Source: Candidatus Obscuribacterales bacterium (GTDB lineage Bacteria; Cyanobacteriota; Vampirovibrionia; Obscuribacterales; Obscuribacteraceae). From it: a stretch of 64,000 nt of DNA. Position numbers and translations under genes: made by a program. This document shows, piece after piece, positions 26,601 through 35,734 of the stretch. The stretch spans positions 1 through 64,000 of the forward strand of contig JAIEQI010000033.1 of the NCBI GenBank assembly GCA_019747875.1. The letters are read 5' to 3'. The notes beneath the pieces were generated by a model that saw only the letters and a program-made list of their open reading frames with translations, did no database searches and had not been told where the DNA came from. Position 1 is the first letter of the stretch, and every line of letters starts with the position of its first letter.

Positions 26601-27407
26601 ATGAGCGAACTGGCTGAGCGTGTTGAATCTGTGTCTCCGGTAGCTCAAAGCCCGACCGATAGTTTGAATGCGCATCGATTTCTTCAGGATGACAAACTGC
26701 TCAATGTCGAAAGTCCTCACTCGAAGTCGGTAAGTCATTATGCGCTTCCGGTCGTAGATTTTATAAGAGAGCATCCCGTTGCAACGACTGCTGTATTGGC
26801 TACGGGAGCCGCACTTGTGGTTCGCCGTTTAATTTCTAAATCGGTGGATCGCGCGCTTGCGAACATCGGAGAAAATTCAATAATAAATGCAGAATTGCGG
26901 TCCTCTAATTCATTTCTTTCTCAACTGCCAAATGGTTCCTCCCTTACTGAAAAAGCAAGAGAGGGTTACGCTGCCGATTTGATGCGGGCGGCCTGCTTAC
27001 CAAAATCTGCCGTAGCGCTTGCAGACGAGACTCTAGAAATGTTCGCTGTAAGGTCGATGAAAGAGCGAATAGCTATAACCGGTGAGTCGATTTCGTCGGC
27101 GGCGATTGGCAAGGAAGCTCAGCGCATTGCGTCATTGAATCCTGCACTATTTGGAAAAGCTCCTTTAGCTGCTGAGTTCAGTGTCTCTGGCAAAACCCTG
27201 AATACCATGAGCCCTGAACATTTTGCGAGTATGGCAAAAGAAATGCAAAGTATGCATATACCGAGTCTGACGCAATTGATGCAAGCGCCTTTTAATGCCG
27301 AACTTTCTTTGGCTACTGGAAGTCAGAGAGAATTGGGAGCCATACTTGAGACATTGAGGAAAAGGTTCCTGTCTATCGAAGCAGCGCATGCGGCCAGGCT
27401 GAAATAG
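26601..27407 (+). CDS. Hypothetical protein with one membrane segment
   Basis: The preferred start is ATG 26601 (GGAAG six bases upstream), giving 268 residues; earlier in-frame starts at 26568 and 26586 are possible. A hydrophobic segment of about 20 residues (about 62-82: V-A-T-T-A-V-L-A-T-G-A-A-L-V-V) may span the membrane. The rest is helical and polar. No family is recognised. The Ala/Ser-rich, helical character matches several other unassigned proteins in this window. Confidence 0.6.
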   Translation: MSELAERVESVSPVAQSPTDSLNAHRFLQDDKLLNVESPHSKSVSHYALPVVDFIREHPVATTAVLATGAALVVRRLISKSVDRALANIGENSIINAELRSSNSFLSQLPNGSSLTEKAREGYAADLMRAACLPKSAVALADETLEMFAVRSMKERIAITGESISSAAIGKEAQRIASLNPALFGKAPLAAEFSVSGKTLNTMSPEHFASMAKEMQSMHIPSLTQLMQAPFNAELSLATGSQRELGAILETLRKRFLSIEAAHAARLK

Positions 27408-27449
27408 GTCGACGCCTAAAAAAGTAGTGCTAGTGAGTAGGACCTAGAT

Positions 27450-30092
27450 TCAATTTGGCGAACTAGCTGTTGGATCTTTAAGCATCAAAGTCGGAACAAG
27501 CAATAGCAAATAGCAGGCTGATGCCACCAGCATAGTTGCATCGAGTCCCCAGGCAATACTTATTGCTACACCGATGGCGCTTCCCAGTACGCTGGCGGCT
27601 CCGTTCAGACCCCAGAACCATGCCGTGAGATTCGTATCGCCGCCTTCCACAATACGCATGCCTGTCGGGAAACCGAATCCGAAGAGCACACCCAAAGGTG
27701 TAATTAGCGAAATGCAGAGCATAACTCTTGTGGCAGTTCCGGCTCCCTGAAATTGCAAGAATGCCTGATCAAGCAGCTGTGCTTCGGCGAAAGCTAAACC
27801 GGCAGTGATTGCGATCCAGGTGAAAACATTCAAATTGTTCGTTAACGGAAGGCGCCCCGAAAGTAAGCTTCCAAGCCCAGTTGAAAGCACCAGGCTGAAC
27901 AAGACTACACAGAGCCCGTATGAAGGGTGCCCGAGGAACGTGCTCATGCGCTGAAGAAATGCTATCTCCGCGAACATAAATCCAAGTCCGATCAGAAGGA
28001 ACCATAGGCTGCCTCCGATAGCCAATCTCTGCGAAGATTTCGAAGCCGGCAAGATGCCGGCGCTCCCGGGATTGAGTAGATCTTGTGTTCCGAGTTTCTT
28101 ATCCGGCAACTTCCCGGTGCTCCCGGGATCGAGCCGATCTTGTGTTCCGAGTTTCTCATCCGGCAACTTCTCGGCGCTCCCGGGATTGAGCCGATCTTGT
28201 GTTCCGAGTTCATCCGGCAATAAATCGACGCGCTTCGTGCGCCTGCCGAAGAGGGAGAGGGACCTCGTTAGTGGATAGAGCAAGACTGCCACCACCATGA
28301 TTATTGAAAAGACAATGATCAAGTACAGGTGAAAAATGGCGCGGGCGTGTCCAATAATTGCACTATCGGTATTGGATAGAACCAGTTGCATAACTTTGTC
28401 CGGATAGGTCAGACGAACTTGATTGAAAAAAAATGGTCGAGCATCGGTCGCTGGACTAAGGTCATATGCTTTGTACTGATCACGGTCATTTAGCTCGTGA
28501 AGGCGCTGGTAAAGCTGCTGCTCTGACTTTGCTTGAAGAATCTCACTCAGCGCTGTTCCTGTAGACTCTGTCGTCGAAATCGGCGAAAGTAGAATCGTAA
28601 AATCTTCTTCCTTCACACGACTCTCTAATGCATCCAGTTGCTCTTTTGAAAACGGATCTCGCGCAAGCACGAGTGTCGCCAGATGATCCGATTTCGCAAG
28701 AAAAATGTGTTTAGCAGGATCTGTTGCACCGGTTCTAAGAAGGCTTGCCGTCGCTAAAGACATCAGGCGCTCGGTCTCGCTATGCGCGTCTTGAAGATAC
28801 CACCGGCTTACGGTCAATACTCCTTTTGGATTTAAATGAGAAAGGAAGGTCGTCCATGCTTCGAGCGTATAAAGCCCATTTTCGGAAAGGGCAAAAGCGC
28901 CCGCCCCAGTCGCTGCCCATGTGTCGATCAGGCTCATCTGAATTATATCGAAGTTGCCCCCATTGCTTGTTATCCAGCTGCGTGCCTCGTTATTGATCAA
29001 ATTCAAATTGGGAATCGTTTGTAGACCTGCATAAGATACAAACGGTTCTTTCTTGCTTAGCAGATCGATCTGCACATTATTGATATCGAGAGCTGTGATC
29101 TCCTTGACACCGCCGTGATATGCGCTGAGCACATCTCGCCCTCCACCAAGACCAATGATGCAGGCGCTATGTAGTGAAGGCAGCGCGTATGCTAATGTGC
29201 TGATATCGTAATTCAGAAAGTCGAGATTCATTCCTTTTTTGTATTGATAAATCGGCGACTCTGCACAACCATCGATCTGAAGCGCGTAATAAGGAGTTCT
29301 CAGGTCTTTTGGAACCTTGCTGGAAGGACCCCAGAGGTAGGGAAGCGAATTGCGGCGTTCCTTGTAGACCGTCACCCGCGAAATTGCATTCCACTGATCA
29401 AGTACAAGGTGTTCCGCTGGAATAACTTTTTTTGATTTCATCCAAAGCGGAAAAATTATGCGGGAAGGAACCAACAAGTTGATCAAAAGCAATGCCAAAA
29501 CGATGCTTAGTTCGGTGAACCTCTTTTTCTTTGGTTCGGCAAAGCAAAAGCTTGTGAGCACCGCCAGGAGGGAAAGCAATATTACCCCGCTTGGTGCGTC
29601 GATTGCATTCATTATTAGTATTGAGAGGAGGCAACCTGCAGCTGCGCCGATCAGGTCCATTCCATAAGTGAAAGGCACTGGATACGGTGACCTGGTTATT
29701 GCCAGGCTGAGAACTATTCCTGCATGGTAATAAGGCCAAACTACAAAGTAGCAAACTGTAGGCAGGGTCAATAATGTGAAGAACACATTGTCAAAAATGA
29801 CCATTGGAATCAAAAGCTGTGCCGCGAGCGCCAACAGCATGCTGAATCCAAATGACTGCGACGATTCAGCCATCAATGTTGCATACTGGGATTTCTGCAT
29901 TTTAGCGTTCCCTCGGTGCACATGCAGGGCTCCCATCGTCAGCCCGAACATTGCAATGCTGATAACCAGGAACGAGATGTGATACCACGTCGTCACTGAG
30001 AATATTCTTGCTTCAAGCAGCTGTAATGCCATTAAAATGGCACTGACAATGAAGATTCCCAGGTAGAACTTTTGCTTAGTGTTCAGGCTCAA
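27450..30092 (-). CDS. Membrane-bound spermidine synthase-like methyltransferase with two multi-helix regions
   Basis: An 880-residue protein. Residues about 10-230 hold six or seven membrane helices. Residues about 310-480 form a spermidine-synthase-like Rossmann domain (I-I-G-L-G-G-G-R-D-V-L, then A-L-D-I-N, then the D-T-W loop). A second set of helices (about 595-615 and 695-870) closes the protein, a layout common in large fused polyamine-synthase-like or methyltransferase membrane proteins. The acceptor is unknown. Between helices at about 620-680 lies a low-complexity insert made of 57-bp repeats containing a REP element (28046-28213), so the cytosolic loop is longer than normal. It starts at TTG 30092, overlapping the DUF4184 stop by 4 bases, so the two genes are translationally coupled. 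Confidence 0.82.
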   Translation of the reverse strand: MSLNTKQKFYLGIFIVSAILMALQLLEARIFSVTTWYHISFLVISIAMFGLTMGALHVHRGNAKMQKSQYATLMAESSQSFGFSMLLALAAQLLIPMVIFDNVFFTLLTLPTVCYFVVWPYYHAGIVLSLAITRSPYPVPFTYGMDLIGAAAGCLLSILIMNAIDAPSGVILLSLLAVLTSFCFAEPKKKRFTELSIVLALLLINLLVPSRIIFPLWMKSKKVIPAEHLVLDQWNAISRVTVYKERRNSLPYLWGPSSKVPKDLRTPYYALQIDGCAESPIYQYKKGMNLDFLNYDISTLAYALPSLHSACIIGLGGGRDVLSAYHGGVKEITALDINNVQIDLLSKKEPFVSYAGLQTIPNLNLINNEARSWITSNGGNFDIIQMSLIDTWAATGAGAFALSENGLYTLEAWTTFLSHLNPKGVLTVSRWYLQDAHSETERLMSLATASLLRTGATDPAKHIFLAKSDHLATLVLARDPFSKEQLDALESRVKEEDFTILLSPISTTESTGTALSEILQAKSEQQLYQRLHELNDRDQYKAYDLSPATDARPFFFNQVRLTYPDKVMQLVLSNTDSAIIGHARAIFHLYLIIVFSIIMVVAVLLYPLTRSLSLFGRRTKRVDLLPDELGTQDRLNPGSAEKLPDEKLGTQDRLDPGSTGKLPDKKLGTQDLLNPGSAGILPASKSSQRLAIGGSLWFLLIGLGFMFAEIAFLQRMSTFLGHPSYGLCVVLFSLVLSTGLGSLLSGRLPLTNNLNVFTWIAITAGLAFAEAQLLDQAFLQFQGAGTATRVMLCISLITPLGVLFGFGFPTGMRIVEGGDTNLTAWFWGLNGAASVLGSAIGVAISIAWGLDATMLVASACYLLLLVPTLMLKDPTASSPN
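28043..28213 (-). repeat. REP-like copy 3 and 57-bp tandem repeats inside a coding gene
   Basis: GCCGGCA-AGA-TGCCGGC (28045-28061) with CTCCCGGGATTGA is a REP-like copy in reverse orientation. It begins a three-copy tandem array (units from 28046, 28103 and 28160; 57, 57 and 54 bp). Each unit is a whole number of codons. On the minus strand the array encodes repeats of the form L-G-T-Q-D-R-L-N-P-G-S-A-G/E-x-L-P without a stop, about 57 residues added to a cytosolic loop. Confidence 0.9.
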
Positions 30093-31048
30093 TTCGCGTG
30101 ATTACCTGAAGCGCTCAGGTTAGCAGTGCTTGGACGCACGGCTGTTCCAACGCCTGAAGATGTGAGCAGCGATGGAGCCACACTCTCTTTTGGTAAAGCA
30201 AGAACCGATGATGCTGGCATTGAGTTCTTTTCAGTTGCAATCTTCGATGCTCTTTGTGGTTTGGCGAAGTGCAAAGCTACATACTCATATAGGCTTATCA
30301 AAATGCCCGATGCAATTAATAACGGAAGTTGAATGCTCACATAGAGTACGATCGCGTTGAAGCTGAAGATATCGAGCTGATGCATACTGAAATTGCCATG
30401 CAAAACAGATTTGGCAGTGGTGGCTACTGCGTAAACCGCAGGTAGTATTGCAGTGGACAACAAGATGCCAAAGCGCGCTGGAGCTCCGAGATAGTCCTGT
30501 TGACGAAGGAATCGTTTGCCATAGGCATAATTCTTGTAAGCCCAAGCTAGAAAGATAAGACCCAACACAGAGCTGGCTTGCTGTAAGCATTGCCACACCG
30601 TTATGTTGTAACCATATAGGGTGAACACGGTTGGTGTTAGTGCCGCAAATTCGCGAACGCACCATCCGTTTGCATGCGTGAATCCATCCCAAATGATGTG
30701 CGTCCAGGCGCCAATCAGAATTGAAAATGAAGCAAGCAGCAGCGATGATAACGATGGAAGTTTAATTTCCGGACAAATTTGGTTGCAGGCTTCCCGGTGT
30801 GGATAAGGTAGCAGCCGGGATATCGGCCTGATCGACAGATAAAATATCGAAAGTAAAATGAGCCCGGCAGGCACGTCGAATGTCAAGCTGCCGTGGAATG
30901 AGTGTCCGGAAACACTCCACATCCAATTGTGCATATAGTAGCCAAGGTCTGGCGTAATGCTGCCAGTGATTAACGCCGGCATATTGAGGCGTGGACAGAA
31001 TTTCTTCAGAGGTAGAACTGCCGCAGGGTGGGCAAATGTGAATGGCAT
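30089..31048 (-). CDS. DUF4184 family membrane protein
   Basis: The 319-residue product starts M-P-F-T-F-A-H-P-A, the DUF4184 signature, with G-S-I-T-P-D-L-G-Y-Y near residue 30, histidines in S-F-H-G-S-L, and H-I-I-W-D-G-F-T-H near 120. These His and Asp residues resemble those in membrane metal-dependent hydrolase relatives, and five or six membrane helices are likely. The function of the family is not established. Its stop codon overlaps the start of the spermidine-synthase-like gene, so the two probably act together or at least share control. Confidence 0.9.
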   Translation of the reverse strand: MPFTFAHPAAVLPLKKFCPRLNMPALITGSITPDLGYYMHNWMWSVSGHSFHGSLTFDVPAGLILLSIFYLSIRPISRLLPYPHREACNQICPEIKLPSLSSLLLASFSILIGAWTHIIWDGFTHANGWCVREFAALTPTVFTLYGYNITVWQCLQQASSVLGLIFLAWAYKNYAYGKRFLRQQDYLGAPARFGILLSTAILPAVYAVATTAKSVLHGNFSMHQLDIFSFNAIVLYVSIQLPLLIASGILISLYEYVALHFAKPQRASKIATEKNSMPASSVLALPKESVAPSLLTSSGVGTAVRPSTANLSASGNHAN

Positions 31049-31271
31049 TCAGTTGGTAAGATGCACTTGGAAACCGGATCTCTACGTCTATGTCCTTCAA
31101 GGTAACATTATTTTTGGTTGCTGTGTATTAGAACTGAGATCGTCTCAGAGTGTCATTCTTCGATCTCTTTGAAAGTCCTGGATTATTTTGGACACTGGCT
31201 GTATTCTGCACTTGCTAAGCCTCCAGCATTAAGCTAGCTCTGCGCGTTTTTCGCCAATCAAGGAAAATAAG

Positions 31272-31664
31272 ATGGCTGTCAAATCTATCTGCGGTGTCAT
31301 TATTCTGAACTCTGATCCAAAATCACTGGTCGGTTTTTATGAGAAAACTCTTGGACTAAAGTTCGAGGAAGAAAGTCATGACGATTTGGTTTTGCACTAT
31401 GGGACAGACATCGGAACTGTTCATTTTGCGATTCATCCGCCCGAAAATTTTGATAATAAGATTGCCGGAGGTGGCTCTGCCGTTATTGCTTTTGATGTAG
31501 ATTCAATCGAAGAGATGGACAGTCTCGCCTTAAGTAATGGTGCTCGTTGTATCCAACCTGTTCATGATGAAGGGTTCGGCAAAGTGGCAAGATATCTTGA
31601 TCCGGCGGGTAACCCGTTTGAGCTTGTGGAACTCACATACATTTTCTCTGAGACAAAGAGCTAG
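31272..31664 (+). CDS. VOC (glyoxalase/bleomycin resistance) family protein
   Basis: A 130-residue protein with the paired beta-alpha-beta-beta-beta modules of the vicinal oxygen chelate superfamily: S-L-V-G-F-Y-E-K-T-L-G-L-K-F near residue 20, V-H-F-A-I-H-P near 55 and Y-L-D-P-A-G-N-P-F-E-L-V-E at the end. The His and Glu of the metal site are partly visible (H in V-H-F, E in F-E-L). Substrate unknown. AAGGAA lies seven bases before ATG 31272. It converges with eutA. Confidence 0.92.
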   Translation: MAVKSICGVIILNSDPKSLVGFYEKTLGLKFEEESHDDLVLHYGTDIGTVHFAIHPPENFDNKIAGGGSAVIAFDVDSIEEMDSLALSNGARCIQPVHDEGFGKVARYLDPAGNPFELVELTYIFSETKS

Positions 31665-31725
31665 TCTGCTTTCGTGGATGCATGCTAACTTTTGCCGCAG
31701 TGAGCTGATGACCGACCAATAAATG

Positions 31726-33147
31726 TTAGCTATTAAAGATCAAAGTCTTGATAGCAACTGGGACGGAACTGTTTGTTCCGAGCTGGGTGCCAATGTCGAT
31801 GTAATCCCCATAGCTGAGATCCACATTATCCAAAACGATTAGTCTTATATTAGGGTTGTTTTTCCGAATCGATTGTCCCAGAGCTAATCCGACATCCATT
31901 TCACAAAGGATAATCAACGGTTCATTGGTCTTGCATGATGCATGCTCGCTGGCAAAAACGGCCGCCCATCGGTTCAAAATCTCGTAGCTGGCATGCGATA
32001 GATCGTCGATCACTATCGCAACTTTGTTTTGATCCTCCTGATTGCTAGTCACGCCTAGCGCTGAAGCTAGGCGTCGACGGATTTCTGCTTCTGGCGCATG
32101 AGCTGAAAGACCGTCGAAAGGACGTATTATTCGAACGTTTTTCAAAGGCAAGTCAGCCGTGGCCCACACCGTGACTGTATGGCCGCTTATTTGAAGTGAG
32201 TGCGTGCCAGCTCCAATTACAGTGGCGCGAATGGCATCCGCGCAAATTTTGTATCTCAGTTCACGTTCTGCCAGTGCTTGCAGCAACGCCCGCGCCAGCA
32301 AGTTGCCCATGTCTCCATATGGAATGTCGGCTTCTCGGGGCTCCATCATGCAATCGGCAACTCCGCCCGAGAACCAGTATTCATCAACTTCGTACTCTAT
32401 CTTCAGTGCATCCGTTTGCATTAACCGCTGCACTATTTGTGGTGTCTTCTTCCTTGTGCACGCGTGCATGATTACTTCGGAGAGGAGATTACAAAACAGC
32501 TGAGCAGTTTCTTTCTCTAAGGTCCTTCCCACTTTAACGAGCTTCAATTTTGCGACGCCATCAAGGAAATCCTCTGCCGAGTCTGTCATCGATTTCACAA
32601 GGAAGTTTTCGTCAAGCTGGATAAATCTTCCTCCGATGCCTAAACAAGCCTGATCTATGCATCTACCATTCTTGAAAACAGAAAAGTTAGTAGTGCCGCC
32701 TCCGATATCAATATTGCAAATGGTTTTTGAATTGTCCTTTGAGTAGGCTGCTGCCCCAGCTCCTTTACCTGACAAAAGGCTCTCCAGATGCGGACCAGCG
32801 GCGGCAACCACAAAATCGCCTGTCTGATCGGCCAGTTCCTTCGCGAGCTCCTTTGCATTGCGTTTTTTTGCAGATTCTCCGGTAATGATTACCGCCCCTG
32901 TTTGAATGTCGCTAGTTGAGAAGTCCGCACTGGCGAGCTCGCTCGTCACCAAAGCTGCAACTGCAGAAGCGTCGATAGCGCCCGTTGTATCTAAGGGCGT
33001 CAAATGGATCCGGCTCTGGAAGAGAATCTTTCGTTCCACCACCTGAAGTCTGGGAACCTGGTTTTCCGTTGAAATATTTGCCAACACCAGTTCGGAAACG
33101 ACCAGGTGCGTGGTCGTTGTACCAATATCTATTCCTATGCTTTTCAT
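31726..33147 (-). CDS. eutA: Ethanolamine ammonia-lyase reactivating factor
   Basis: EutA is an ATPase-like chaperone that exchanges damaged cobalamin out of ethanolamine ammonia-lyase. The protein begins with the actin/Hsp70-type phosphate loop I-G-I-D-I-G-T-T-T-T-H and has a second phosphate motif I-D-I-G-G-G-T-T-N near residue 150, plus A-R-A-L-L-Q-A-L. ATG 33147 gives 473 residues and begins right at the conserved motif; GTG 33180 or ATG 33165 would add up to 11 residues. It lies 205 bp after eutC on the same strand, and the lyase large subunit is divergent. This pairing supports a working B12-dependent enzyme. Confidence 0.93.
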   Translation of the reverse strand: MKSIGIDIGTTTTHLVVSELVLANISTENQVPRLQVVERKILFQSRIHLTPLDTTGAIDASAVAALVTSELASADFSTSDIQTGAVIITGESAKKRNAKELAKELADQTGDFVVAAAGPHLESLLSGKGAGAAAYSKDNSKTICNIDIGGGTTNFSVFKNGRCIDQACLGIGGRFIQLDENFLVKSMTDSAEDFLDGVAKLKLVKVGRTLEKETAQLFCNLLSEVIMHACTRKKTPQIVQRLMQTDALKIEYEVDEYWFSGGVADCMMEPREADIPYGDMGNLLARALLQALAERELRYKICADAIRATVIGAGTHSLQISGHTVTVWATADLPLKNVRIIRPFDGLSAHAPEAEIRRRLASALGVTSNQEDQNKVAIVIDDLSHASYEILNRWAAVFASEHASCKTNEPLIILCEMDVGLALGQSIRKNNPNIRLIVLDNVDLSYGDYIDIGTQLGTNSSVPVAIKTLIFNS

Positions 33148-33352
33148 GCGGGTCGGAGCAGGCATTAGCGATCTTGCCACATAGCGTTCTTTATTCTACG
33201 GCATTTTTTCAAAGCCGCAGTCGTTGAAATGGTTCTTTTAAGCGGCGCTACATGGCGATCCCCTACATCTCCGTCAATTTCAGGCTTTGGGAAATGCCTA
33301 CAAAAACTTCAGTTCTGACAAATAAAGACTTCGAATTCCTCAGACCTTCAAT

Positions 33353-34060
33353 TCAAATTATCTTTTGCAGTTTTACTCCGCTCATTTTGCGATCGAGAAT
33401 CTTCTTGCAAAGTTGAACGATGTAAGCACCAGCTTCTAGTGGAGGCGTGCCAGCTGCATGGATATTCGATACTACAGTTCGATCCGAACTAATGGTGTGT
33501 GGTCCAGGATTGTAAGTGATGTAAGCGCTGAGGCTGGTCGCAGAACTCAGACCAGGACGTTCGCCAATTAAATTCAAAGCTATCTTTGCACTGACGTGAT
33601 GAGCTATCTGATCTGCAATTGCAACCCTGCCATAATGCACAATTACTGGGGCGCCGAAACTGATATTCTCCAGTTCAAGACCATCTTTTAGGATTGGCAA
33701 TAAGTCTGGAATGTTGGCTTCGACAGCGGCGGCGGAAAGTCCATCAGAGACTACTATTTGCACATCCACATTCTTAGTTAGACCGTTCAATTTTTTTAGT
33801 TCCGCTTCGCTTGCTTTTTTACCTTTTGGCGGATTCAAAATGAAATCGGTTCGGTCTGTGCAAAGCGTAGTCAAAGTCTGGCTACCTTCCTTTGCGCTAA
33901 GATTTCTAATGAACTCTTCTGAAAGTTCACTGTAAACAGCATCGCGTGCCCTTGCATGGTCTGCTCTAAATTGGAGCACTGTTTTTGTGAGTGGACGAGC
34001 ACCAGATCGCCCGACGGCCAGCCGTGCTGGGCTTATTTCTTTAAGTTCTTTACTATCCAT
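33353..34060 (-). CDS. eutC: Ethanolamine ammonia-lyase small subunit
   Basis: The small subunit of the adenosylcobalamin-dependent enzyme that splits ethanolamine into acetaldehyde and ammonia. The 235-residue protein has the family opening R-L-A-V-G-R-S-G-A-R-P near residue 13, D-H-A-R-A-R-D-A-V, then V-S-D-G-L-S-A-A-A-V, G-E-R-P-G-L-S and the Y-I-T-Y-N-P segment near 180. It is shorter at the N-terminus than the enterobacterial form, as in many other bacteria. It is on the opposite strand from eutB, separated by 187 bp, instead of directly downstream of it. Confidence 0.96.
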   Translation of the reverse strand: MDSKELKEISPARLAVGRSGARPLTKTVLQFRADHARARDAVYSELSEEFIRNLSAKEGSQTLTTLCTDRTDFILNPPKGKKASEAELKKLNGLTKNVDVQIVVSDGLSAAAVEANIPDLLPILKDGLELENISFGAPVIVHYGRVAIADQIAHHVSAKIALNLIGERPGLSSATSLSAYITYNPGPHTISSDRTVVSNIHAAGTPPLEAGAYIVQLCKKILDRKMSGVKLQKII

Positions 34061-34247
34061 TGTTCTTTCGTGTCGGGCGGTTGCATGAAACTAGTAGCAG
34101 GAGATCTTAACATAGCAGCCACTTCTCATGTGTCGGTGCGCTGTCTGTGCTCCCGTCGCTTCGTTCCAGCGGGACTGGATGGCGAATGGTTAGATTGGAA
34201 GGTACAATAGGACGGTCACAAGCGCGCGGCTAGCAAGGTCAATCACA

Positions 34248-35630
34248 ATGAATCTTTCAACGACACTAGGGAACGAGAAGTTTTCCTTTGCTTCGATCAA
34301 AGAGATTTTGGCGAAAGCCAATGAAAAGAAATCCGGTGATGTCTTAGCGGGAATCGCTGCCCAAACTGAGCTCGAGCGAGTGGCGGCCAAACAAGTTTTG
34401 TCTGAGTTGACCTTACAGGAGCTTCGCGAGAATCCCGTTCTGGAGTACGAGAAAGACGAAATTACCCGATTCATCGATGACGGAATCGACCCGAAATCGT
34501 TCGACAAAATCAAGAACTGGAGCGTTGCCGAGTTGCGCGAGTTTCTGCTAGATGCAGACACGGACAGCGAAGATATTGAAGAAGTTCGCTATGGATTGAC
34601 CGGCGAAATGGCTGCTGCTGTTTGCAAAATTATGTCGAATCTTGATTTGATGACGGCGGCGAAAAAGGCCGTTGTGCTATCAAAAGCGAAGACGACATTG
34701 GGTCTGCCCGGCGTTCTCGCGGCACGCCTGCAACCAAATCATCCAAGTGATTCCATTGCTGGAATTAACGCCTCGATTTTCGAAGGATTGTCCTATGGCA
34801 TAGGCGATGCTGTTATCGGTATCAACCCTGTTTGTGATACAGCGGAGTCCGTTGGACGCTTACTTCATGCCACCGATAGGATTATTGAACATCTTTCTTT
34901 GCCGACGCAAAATTGCATCTTGAGTCACGTCACAACGCAAATGAAAGCAATTGAAAATGGTGCACCAGCCGGACTGATTTTCCAAAGCATTGCTGGTTCG
35001 GAGACAGCTAATTCTGCTTTCGGAATCACGCTCGACATGCTGAGAGAAGCTGATGATCTCGGTAGCAAAAAATGCAAAGTCGATGGCGGCAGTTACATGT
35101 ATTTTGAAACAGGTCAGGGCAGCGAGTTGTCTTCTCGTTCACATAATGATGCTGATCAAGTTACTCTCGAAGCTCGCTGTTATGCATTTGCGCGAAGGTT
35201 CAAGCCCTTCCTCGTAAATGATGTTGTTGGCTTCATTGGCCCCGAGTATCTTGCGGACGGTCGTCAAATGATTCGGGCCGGATTGGAAGATCACTTCATG
35301 GGCAAACTCCTCGGGGTGCCTATGGGCATTGATGCTTGCTATACCAACCACATGGATGCCGATCAGAACGATCTCGAAAACCTAACCGTTCTTTTGGTTG
35401 CATCTGGAGTGAACTATTTCATGGGCGTGCCGATGGGTGATGATGTTATGTTGAGTTATCAATCCAGCAGCTATCACGATGTGGCTTCCCTGAGGGAACT
35501 CATGGGCTGCCGTCCTGCTCCTGAATTTGAGATCTGGCTTGAAGAGAACGGGCTGATGGCCAATGGCAAATTGACAGAACGTGCGGGCAATTCGAAAGTG
35601 ATCAACGACTTGTGTGTCGCTTTGCGATGA
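34248..35630 (+). CDS. eutB: Ethanolamine ammonia-lyase large subunit
   Basis: The catalytic TIM-barrel subunit that, with EutC, converts ethanolamine to acetaldehyde and ammonia using adenosylcobalamin. The 460-residue sequence is close to E. coli EutB across its length: S-G-D-V-L-A-G-I-A-A near 30, A-K-Q-V-L-S-E-L-T, A-R-L-Q-P-N near 163, G-L-I-F-Q-S-I-A-G-S-E, Y-F-E-T-G-Q-G-S and G-P-E-Y-L, then C-Y-T-N-H near 365. No microcompartment shell, eutD, eutE or eutG gene is in view, so acetaldehyde must be dealt with elsewhere. It has its own promoter side, facing away from eutCA. Confidence 0.97.
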   Translation: MNLSTTLGNEKFSFASIKEILAKANEKKSGDVLAGIAAQTELERVAAKQVLSELTLQELRENPVLEYEKDEITRFIDDGIDPKSFDKIKNWSVAELREFLLDADTDSEDIEEVRYGLTGEMAAAVCKIMSNLDLMTAAKKAVVLSKAKTTLGLPGVLAARLQPNHPSDSIAGINASIFEGLSYGIGDAVIGINPVCDTAESVGRLLHATDRIIEHLSLPTQNCILSHVTTQMKAIENGAPAGLIFQSIAGSETANSAFGITLDMLREADDLGSKKCKVDGGSYMYFETGQGSELSSRSHNDADQVTLEARCYAFARRFKPFLVNDVVGFIGPEYLADGRQMIRAGLEDHFMGKLLGVPMGIDACYTNHMDADQNDLENLTVLLVASGVNYFMGVPMGDDVMLSYQSSSYHDVASLRELMGCRPAPEFEIWLEENGLMANGKLTERAGNSKVINDLCVALR

Positions 35631-35734
35631 TTTAGTTTGCTGTGCAGTTCTAAAAAAACACCCCTATATTGTCCGCAATACACTAGAATAAGGTTCAGCA
35701 AGCGTCGCTGACCAAAACGTCTGCAAACTAAGGA

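Noticed and set aside
34061..34247. Cobalamin riboswitch in front of eutB or eutC
   Set aside because: A GCCACTT string is present, but the rest of the B12 box and the supporting stems could not be found by eye. A covariance search against the cobalamin riboswitch model would settle it.
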